A stretch of DNA of 64,000 nucleotides from JAWKTV01 sp041398905 (lineage in GTDB: Bacteria; Planctomycetota; Planctomycetia; Planctomycetales; Planctomycetaceae): NCBI GenBank assembly GCA_041398905.1, contig JAWKTV010000003.1, forward strand, positions 186,001 to 250,000, read 5' to 3'. The position numbers and the translations under genes were made by a program. The notes under the pieces were generated by a model. That model was given only the letters and a program-made list of their open reading frames with translations. It ran no database searches and was not told the DNA's origin. Below, piece after piece: positions 57,148 to 64,000 of this stretch. How positions within the stretch are numbered: position 1 is the stretch's first letter; every line of letters begins with the position of its first letter.

Positions 57148-58098
57148 ATGGGCGTCCCCATGCTGGCGAGTCACGGGACATTTCATCACGTCTACGACTT
57201 CGACGAGTTCGAACTTCCGTTCGGGCTGCCGCCGATTCACCTGCCCAACCTTGGTGGCTTCCAGGTCACCAAATTCATGGTGCTGCAGGTGGTGGCGGTG
57301 TTGTTGACGCTGCTGATCTTTCGCGGGCTGTCGCGACGTCTGCGGGGCGGTCAGCCCGCCAGCGGGATGTTCTGGAACTTCTGGGAAATGCTCGCGCTGT
57401 ACATTCGTGACGAAGTGGTGCGGCCGATCATCGGCGATCCGCACGCGCACGGCGGGCATGATCACGACCACCCCGAACACTCCGAGACGCTGCACGGGCA
57501 TCAGCATCCGCTGGGCGACGCGATGCATGCCGAGTTGACTCAGAAGTCCTCGCATGCCGCGAACGGAGGCCATCCGGCCGATAAGTTTCTGCCGTTCATC
57601 TGGAGCTGTTTTTTCTACATCCTGTTCTGCAACCTGCTGGGAGCGTTCCCGCTCCTGGGTTCAGCGACAGGGTCGATCGCTGTCACTGGGGCACTGGCGG
57701 TCGCCGCCTTTCTGGCGACGTTCGTGTATGGGGCCCAGGTTCACGGCTTCGGTGGCTTCTGGCTGGCGCTGGTGCCGTCGATGGACGCTCCCGGACCGCT
57801 CAAGCTGTTTCTCACTCCGATGATGTTCGTGATCGAGGTGATCGGTCTGTTCATCAAGCACGGCGTGTTGGCGGTGCGATTGTTCGCGAACATCATGGGC
57901 GGCCACACGGTGCTTGGCGTGATTTTGGCGTTCATCAGTGCCGCGGCTCATTCGGGCGCCTGGTCGGTCGTGACGGGGGGCAGCGTCCTCGGTCAGGTCG
58001 GCGTCGGACTGCTCGAATTGCTGGTGGCGTTCATCCAGGCTTACGTGTTCGTGTTCTTGACGACGATTTTCATCGGAATGTCGCTGCACGAACACTAA
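57148..58098 (+). CDS. atpB: F1Fo ATP synthase subunit a, His-rich loop
   Basis: A 316-residue Fo subunit a, start ATG 57148 preceded by a GAGGA ribosome-binding site. Typical C-terminal half: FITPMMFVIEVIGLFIKHG-like segment (LKLFLTPMMFVIEVIGLFIK) and AVRLFANIMGGHTVLGVILA with the conserved Arg that faces the c-ring Glu, then three more helices. Between the first helix and the core (residues about 99-142) is an insertion carrying twelve His residues (HAHGGHDHDHPEHSETLHGH), absent from textbook subunit a. It may bind metal or buffer protons on the periplasmic side. Second gene of the coupled Fo set. Confidence 0.92.
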   Translation: MGVPMLASHGTFHHVYDFDEFELPFGLPPIHLPNLGGFQVTKFMVLQVVAVLLTLLIFRGLSRRLRGGQPASGMFWNFWEMLALYIRDEVVRPIIGDPHAHGGHDHDHPEHSETLHGHQHPLGDAMHAELTQKSSHAANGGHPADKFLPFIWSCFFYILFCNLLGAFPLLGSATGSIAVTGALAVAAFLATFVYGAQVHGFGGFWLALVPSMDAPGPLKLFLTPMMFVIEVIGLFIKHGVLAVRLFANIMGGHTVLGVILAFISAAAHSGAWSVVTGGSVLGQVGVGLLELLVAFIQAYVFVFLTTIFIGMSLHEH

Positions 58099-58175
58099 TG
58101 AGTAGTCTCTGCGAAATCTGCCAGATTTCGCAGCGGGCCGTGGCTGGCCCGACTAAGTGAGGCGTTGACCGGTCG

Positions 58176-58188
58176 AAGCTGGCAGCTT
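58176..58188. repeat. Odd palindrome, atpB-atpE spacer
   Basis: AAGCTG-G-CAGCTT: 6-base arms around one central G. First of a group of related palindromes in the atp operon spacers. Confidence 0.6.
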
Positions 58189-58308
58189 TGGCCATGAAGG
58201 CGTGACCGAGAGGGTTTATGGTCGTCTGCTTCGGGCTGTTGTAGGCCTGTGGACATCAAGCCATGACCCGCAAACCATAAACCTTTCCACCCTACTGGAG
58301 ATTTTGAA

Positions 58309-58605
58309 GTGAACCGTCTTTTGCAACTGTGTGTGATGGCTTCCGCTGCTCTTCTGGCCATGGCTGTCCCGTCGATCGCGGCGGAAGTTCCGCTGTTTGA
58401 GTTCTCGCCGTCGTTCGGTGCCGCCATCATCATCCTCGGTGCCGGCTTCGGTATCGCGAAGATCGGTGCCGCCGCCGTCGAGAGCATGGCCCGTCAGCCG
58501 GAAGCGGCCGGCGACATCCGCGGCGGTATGATTCTCGCCGCAGCGCTCATCGAAGGTGCGACCTTCTTCGCGCTGATCGTGTGCATCCTGCACAACAACA
58601 AGTAA
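58309..58605 (+). CDS. atpE: F1Fo ATP synthase subunit c with N-terminal signal-like extension
   Basis: GTG start at 58309 behind a TGGAG ribosome-binding site, 98 residues. Residues 1-25 look like a cleavable signal peptide (LLQLCVMASAALLAMAVPSIAA). Then helix 1 (GAAIIILGAGFGIAKIGAAA), the polar loop ARQPE (61-65) contacting the F1 stalk, and helix 2 with the ion-carrying Glu82 (AAALIEGATFFALIV). No Gln in helix 1 and no Ser/Thr after Glu82, so proton rather than sodium coupling is inferred. Assembled by AtpI/AtpZ. Confidence 0.93.
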   Translation: MNRLLQLCVMASAALLAMAVPSIAAEVPLFEFSPSFGAAIIILGAGFGIAKIGAAAVESMARQPEAAGDIRGGMILAAALIEGATFFALIVCILHNNK

Positions 58606-58651
58606 AGCGGAACCTCCCTCCGGGCAGACTTCAGCTCCACTTGGGAATGTC

Positions 58652-59257
58652 ATGACTCTCCGCCATCAACTTCGTACCGCCGGCCTTCTGGCCTGTCTGC
58701 TCCTGTGGGGCGCGGGCATGGTCCAGGCTGAGGCCGCGCACGCCGAACCGGCATCAGCCGCCACCCACCCCGATGCCGACCATCCGGTCGGTGACGAGGG
58801 GGATCATCGCGACTTCAACCAGCCGCCGCTCCAGATTGATCGACGGATGGGAGAGCTGTTCGTGTTCTCGCTGCTGCTGTTTGGCGCGTTCGTGCTGGCG
58901 GCGCGGTCAATGGTCTGGAAGCCTTTGATTTCCGCGCTCGATGAGCGGGAATCGCGGGTCAACCAGGCCCACGCCGCCGCCGAACTGGCAAAGTCGGAGG
59001 CGGAGCGACTGTTGGCCGAGCATTCGTCCCGCATGAGCGTGGCGCATGAGCAGGTGCAGCAGATCGTGACGGCGGCCCGTAAGGAAGCGGAGCAGGAGAA
59101 GGCGCGGATCATCGCGGAGGCTGAAGCGCGGGCGAAGCGCCTGCGGGACGAGGCGATCGCCGATATTGAAGCGGCTCGCGATCATTCCATCGCCGAGTTG
59201 TCGAGTTCGCTCGACGCGGAAGTGGAACGGGCCGCGACTCAGGTGTTCGGCGTCTAG
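58652..59257 (+). CDS. atpF: F1Fo ATP synthase subunit b
   Basis: A 201-residue stalk protein. Signal-like N-terminus (LLACLLLWGAGMVQAEA), a His/Asp-rich linker, one membrane helix (GELFVFSLLLFGAFVLAARS, about 70-89) and a long charged coiled coil (about 95-195) ending VERAATQVFG. The subunit is the peripheral stalk that holds F1 against rotation. A second, non-identical b-type gene follows, so the stalk is probably a b/b' heterodimer, as in photosynthetic bacteria and chloroplasts. Confidence 0.88.
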   Translation: MTLRHQLRTAGLLACLLLWGAGMVQAEAAHAEPASAATHPDADHPVGDEGDHRDFNQPPLQIDRRMGELFVFSLLLFGAFVLAARSMVWKPLISALDERESRVNQAHAAAELAKSEAERLLAEHSSRMSVAHEQVQQIVTAARKEAEQEKARIIAEAEARAKRLRDEAIADIEAARDHSIAELSSSLDAEVERAATQVFGV

Positions 59258-59295
59258 GCGGAACGAGCAAGGCGGGCTGTCGGCCTGCCTTGCGA

Positions 59296-59353
59296 GCGAA
59301 GCTGCCAGCTTCGCGGTGGGTAATGACGGCACGCGGAAGCTGGCAGCCTCCGC
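59296..59353. repeat. Pair of odd palindromes, atpF-atpF' spacer
   Basis: GCGAAGCTG-C-CAGCTTCGC (59296-59314, perfect 9-base arms) followed by GCGGAAGCTG-G-CAGCCTCCGC (59333-59353, one mismatch), both with a single unpaired central base and the same AGCTG/CAGC core. Confidence 0.65.
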
Positions 59354-59413
59354 AGCGGACTCAGAGGCTGCCTTCGAGCGACTTCAACTTTGTGCTTCGC
59401 GTTTGGACAACCG

Positions 59414-60010
59414 ATGTTTTCTCGATCTCCAATGTTCGTTCTCCTGGCTGGCGCGGCATTGTTCGCATTGCAGTCCGTCTGTCTGGCGGTCGATGCGCAT
59501 GCGACGGGTGAGCCGGGCGAATGGAATATGGCGGAAGACCTGCCGTTCTGGGGGATCGTGGCTTTCGTCGGGTTTCTGATCGCACTGAAGTTATTGGGCT
59601 GGAAGCCTTTCGTGGCGGGAATGCGGGATCGTGAGGAAACGACGCGGGCGCTGCTCGCTGACGCCGATCGCGTGCACCGGGAAGCTCAAGCGAAGTTGCG
59701 TGAGCAGAAGGGGCAGATGGAAGCGATTGACGAGCAGATTCGCGAAGTGCTGGCGGAAGCGGAGCGGGACGCGGCTCACACACGGTCCGAGATCCGAATC
59801 GCCGCCGATCGGGAAGCCGCCATTGCTCAGGAGCGGGCGGAGTTGGAGATTTCGCGGACTCGCGACCAGTCGTTGCACAGCATTTTCGAGACGCTGGCGG
59901 GCGAACTGGCGAATCGGACCGAGCAGCGATTGCGAGATTCGATGTCGGGTGACCGACAGGATCGTCTTGTGTCCGCGGCCCTGGCCGAGTTCGCGTCACG
60001 CCACAAGTAA
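59414..60010 (+). CDS. F1Fo ATP synthase subunit b', second stalk subunit
   Basis: ATG 59414 (198 residues; TTG 59390 and ATG 59432 also in frame). Signal-like start (MFVLLAGAALFALQSVCLAV), membrane helix PFWGIVAFVGFLIALKLLGW (about 43-62) and a long charged helix rich in Glu/Arg/Ala. Low identity with the preceding b gene but the same plan. Paired b genes support a heterodimeric peripheral stalk. Flanked by palindrome-containing spacers on both sides. Confidence 0.82.
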   Translation: MFSRSPMFVLLAGAALFALQSVCLAVDAHATGEPGEWNMAEDLPFWGIVAFVGFLIALKLLGWKPFVAGMRDREETTRALLADADRVHREAQAKLREQKGQMEAIDEQIREVLAEAERDAAHTRSEIRIAADREAAIAQERAELEISRTRDQSLHSIFETLAGELANRTEQRLRDSMSGDRQDRLVSAALAEFASRHK

Positions 60011-60034
60011 GTCACGGGGATCAACCGTGGCGGG

Positions 60035-60107
60035 AGGCTGCCAGCCTGCCGCCCAGCAGTATCAGACCTCGCGGTATTCACTCACTGTCGACAGGCTGGC
60101 AGCCTGT
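60035..60107. repeat. Pair of odd palindromes, atpF'-atpH spacer
   Basis: AGGCTG-C-CAGCCT (60035-60047) and ACAGGCTG-G-CAGCCTGT (60091-60107, perfect 8-base arms), again with one central base. The second lies 20 bases ahead of the atpH start. Confidence 0.65.
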
Positions 60108-60126
60108 TGCTCCGAGATCATGGCCC

Positions 60127-62255
<2,129 letters not shown>

Positions 62256-62271
62256 TTCGTTCAGGGGTCGG

Positions 62272-62344
62272 TTCACCACGGAGACACGGAGGCACGGAGA
62301 GACGGGTAGAACACTGCCCGATGTCTCAGTGCCTTTGTGGTGAG
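62272..62344. repeat. CACGGAGGCACGGAG-type inverted element, atpA-atpG spacer
   Basis: Left arm TTCACCACGGAGACACGGAG (62272-62291) with GCACGGAGA after it; right arm TCTCAGTGCCTTTGTGGTGA (62324-62343), whose complement TCACCACAAAGGCACTGAGA matches the left arm's repeated CACNGAG units imperfectly. Short tandem CACGGAG units plus a diverged inverted copy resemble the dispersed intergenic elements seen in planctomycetes and relatives. It ends nine bases before the atpG start, so it also forms the atpG leader. Confidence 0.6.
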
Positions 62345-62352
62345 ATAGAAAC

Positions 62353-63240
62353 ATGGGTAAAGCACGCGCACTCGTCAAACGCCGCAAGGCGGTTCGGAAC
62401 ATTCGTAAGATCACGCGGACGATGGAACTCATCGCGACCGCGCGATTCAAGAAGGCGATGGACCGGGCCACTGAAGCGGCGTCGTATACCCAGAAGATCA
62501 ACGAGATCGTCGCCGATCTCGCGCAGGCCGATCTTAAGTTCTCGCACCCTCTGCTGCAGAAGCCGGCGGAAGAGAAGAACGTGGCGATGGTCGTGCTCAC
62601 GTCGAATCGAGGCCTGTGCGGCGGCTACAATACCGGGATTCTCCGGCAGGCCCTGGCCCGTGTGCGTGAGCTGAACTCCGAGGGCAAGCAGCTCGAGCTG
62701 GAGGTTTCTGGCAAGCGAGGCCTGGCGACAATGAAGTTTGAAGGGGTTCCCGTCGACCGCGCCTACACGAGCTTCGAGGACAAGCCGGGGTTCGATGAGG
62801 TCAACGCGATCGCAGATCGATTCGTCAAGGAGTTCATCGCCGGCCGGCTGCATCGCCTGGATGTCGCTTACATGAAGTTTCTGTCGTCGGCCCGGCAGGT
62901 GCCGGTGGTCGAAACGCTGCTCCCGTTTGGCGACCTCGCGACCGCGACTGGAGACGCTGGTATCGCGGCTCAGAAGAGCGGCATCGACTACGAGTTCCTG
63001 CCGAGCGCGGAAGAGATTCTCGAAGAGATCGTGCCCGCCGCGTTCAAGGCGCGGTTCTTCAAATGTTTTCTGGATGCGGCGGTCGGCGAACAGATCGCCC
63101 GTATGGTCGCGATGAAGAGTGCGACCGAGAACGCGGACGAGATGATTCGCGACATCAGCATGGAATACAACCGCGCCCGTCAGACGCAGATTACCTCGGA
63201 ACTGGCCGAAATCATCGGAGGCGCGGCGGCGCTGGAGTAG
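62353..63240 (+). CDS. atpG: F1 ATP synthase subunit gamma
   Basis: A 295-residue rotor subunit, unbroken. N-terminal coiled-coil helix KRRKAVRNIRKITRTMELIA and C-terminal helix AATENADEMIRDIS-like segment MKSATENADEMIRDISMEYN..ARQTQITSELAEIIGGAAAL, which together form the central shaft, and the Rossmann-like middle with VVLTSNRGLCGGYNT. Length is the normal 290. Followed by a 285-base spacer with three palindromes before atpD. Confidence 0.95.
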   Translation: MGKARALVKRRKAVRNIRKITRTMELIATARFKKAMDRATEAASYTQKINEIVADLAQADLKFSHPLLQKPAEEKNVAMVVLTSNRGLCGGYNTGILRQALARVRELNSEGKQLELEVSGKRGLATMKFEGVPVDRAYTSFEDKPGFDEVNAIADRFVKEFIAGRLHRLDVAYMKFLSSARQVPVVETLLPFGDLATATGDAGIAAQKSGIDYEFLPSAEEILEEIVPAAFKARFFKCFLDAAVGEQIARMVAMKSATENADEMIRDISMEYNRARQTQITSELAEIIGGAAALE

Positions 63241-63315
63241 AGCTCGCACGTTCGGAGCAAAGGCCGGTCTGGCACCGGGGAGACACTGGGGAGACCTGCA
63301 TCACGGGATCACCCC

Positions 63316-63367
63316 CGCCGGCATGCCGGCGAACCTTGTTACACAGATGGGAGTCGCCAGGCGACTC
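63316..63367. repeat. Two perfect palindromes, atpG-atpD spacer
   Basis: CGCCGGCATGCCGGCG (63316-63331, 16 bases, no loop) and GAGTCGCC-A-GGCGACTC (63351-63367, 8-base arms, one central base). The second has the same odd-centre design as the palindromes earlier in the operon but a different core. Confidence 0.6.
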
Positions 63368-63498
63368 GCAACGATCACGGCCACGGATTCACATTTACTG
63401 ACATCACCACTGGAGGAAGTCGGGAGAGTTTTCACCGCGTTATGGCAGTCGCTGGAGTCCGCCTCCCGCTTGCTCCTGACTCGTTACTCCCAATTCCT

Positions 63499-63515
63499 CT
63501 CTCACCTCGTGAGAG
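63499..63515 (+). promoter_or_regulatory. Small hairpin ahead of atpD
   Basis: CTCTCAC-CTC-GTGAGAG forms a 7-bp stem with a 3-base loop, ending 10 bases before the atpD ATG. It could influence translation initiation or mark an mRNA end formed by processing between atpG and atpD. Confidence 0.4.
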
Positions 63516-63525
63516 ACTTAGCAAA

Positions 63526-64000
63526 ATGACAATGGCAACCGCAACGAGCACCGGACGTGTCACTCAGGTCATCGGCTCGACCTTCGACGTCGAGTTTTCC
63601 GAGGAAAACCTGCCTGAGATCTACAACGCGATTCGAGTCGACGCGCAGATCAAAGGGGTGCATATCAAAGTGACCGGCGAGGTCCAGCAGCACCTTGGCG
63701 GCGGACGCGTCCGCTGCGTCGCCCTCGGTTCGACCGACGGCATGGTGCGCGGTATGGAAGTCACCGACACCGGCAAGCCGGTGACGGTGCCCGTCGGTAA
63801 GGAGACGCTGGGCCGGGTGTTCAACGTGATCGGCGAGACGATCGATGGCAAAGGCCCGGTCAACGCGACCGAGCACTGGCCGATTCACCGCGCTCCGCCG
63901 AAGCTCGATGACCTGTCATCGAAGACCGAAGTGTTCGAGACGGGCATCAAGGTGGTCGACCTGCTGACCCCGTTCGTCCGCGGTGGTAAGGCGGGACTGT
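63526..64000 (+). CDS. atpD: F1 ATP synthase subunit beta, 5' part
   Basis: Open from ATG 63526 (ATG 63532 also in frame) to the window end: 158 codons. Sequence begins with GRVTQVIGSTFDVEF, the conserved beta-subunit strand, then YNAIRVDAQ, RCVALGSTDGMVRGMEVTDTG, VPVGKETLGRVFNVIGETID and TGIKVVDLLTPFVRGGKAGL, stopping just short of the Walker A. Catalytic subunit of F1; the rest and atpC presumably lie to the right. Confidence 0.96.
   Translation, partial: MTMATATSTGRVTQVIGSTFDVEFSEENLPEIYNAIRVDAQIKGVHIKVTGEVQQHLGGGRVRCVALGSTDGMVRGMEVTDTGKPVTVPVGKETLGRVFNVIGETIDGKGPVNATEHWPIHRAPPKLDDLSSKTEVFETGIKVVDLLTPFVRGGKAGL

Noticed and set aside
56452..57573. 373-codon - strand ORF over atpI/atpB
   Set aside because: Gln/His/Pro/Arg-rich shadow of the atp operon genes.
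58309..58605. Sodium-driven c ring
   Set aside because: No helix 1 Gln and Gly rather than Ser/Thr after Glu82, so the Na-binding pattern is missing.

Overview
The window is GC-rich chromosomal DNA that reads as a planctomycete (class Planctomycetia). The evidence is a set of families largely confined to the PVC group: a PVC-type dehydrogenase/cytochrome protein, DUF1549/DUF1553, DUF1587-1592 and DUF1552/DUF1501 secreted proteins, a formylglycine sulfatase, and a prepilin cluster with weak or absent Shine-Dalgarno sites. No rRNA, tRNA, IS element or CRISPR array was recognised.

Layout. (1) 59-11107, + strand: a head-tail gene run of siphophage or gene-transfer-agent type (capsid, probable two-frame tail chaperone, neck proteins, tail terminator, tail tube, very short tape measure, hub protein with a Ser/Thr/Asp-rich end), then three sugar-transfer type genes. 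(2) 11143-28488, - strand: CpaB-like and membrane proteins, a 1673-residue multidomain redox protein, a PQQ-type propeller, and a type II secretion pseudopilin operon gspG-H-I-J-K with GspL/PilM-N and GspM/PilO-like platform proteins. (3) 28748-42818, mixed: DUF1501, rlmB, a TIM-barrel isomerase, thiS, a large unknown protein, a sulfatase, an SGNH + MBOAT O-acetylation pair, methyltransferase and glycosyltransferase-like genes, rimI. (4) 42907-49262: an NtrC-type regulator lacking GAFTGA, a small membrane protein, and a DUF1592-type plus DUF1552 pair. (5) 49311-52762, - strand: terminase large and small subunits followed upstream by an ABC ATPase-GNAT protein split over an A8 run. (6) 53058-56259: a PSD1 cytochrome protein and a RidA-family protein. 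(7) 56388-64000: the F1Fo ATP synthase operon (atpZ-like, atpI, B, E, F, F', H, A, G, D start), whose spacers carry short odd-length palindromes.

The most interesting possibility is that regions 1 and 5 are separated parts of one domesticated virion system: capsid/tail/glycosylation on one strand, packaging motor plus ABC-GNAT enzyme on the other, about 38 kb apart with ordinary genes between.

A caution applies throughout. At least ten genes, including the essential atpA, change reading frame once or twice. Several breaks fall where a C5, G6 or T4 run appears one base short, so consensus errors are likely, and frameshift-based ideas (tail chaperone, ABC-GNAT) must be read against that background.
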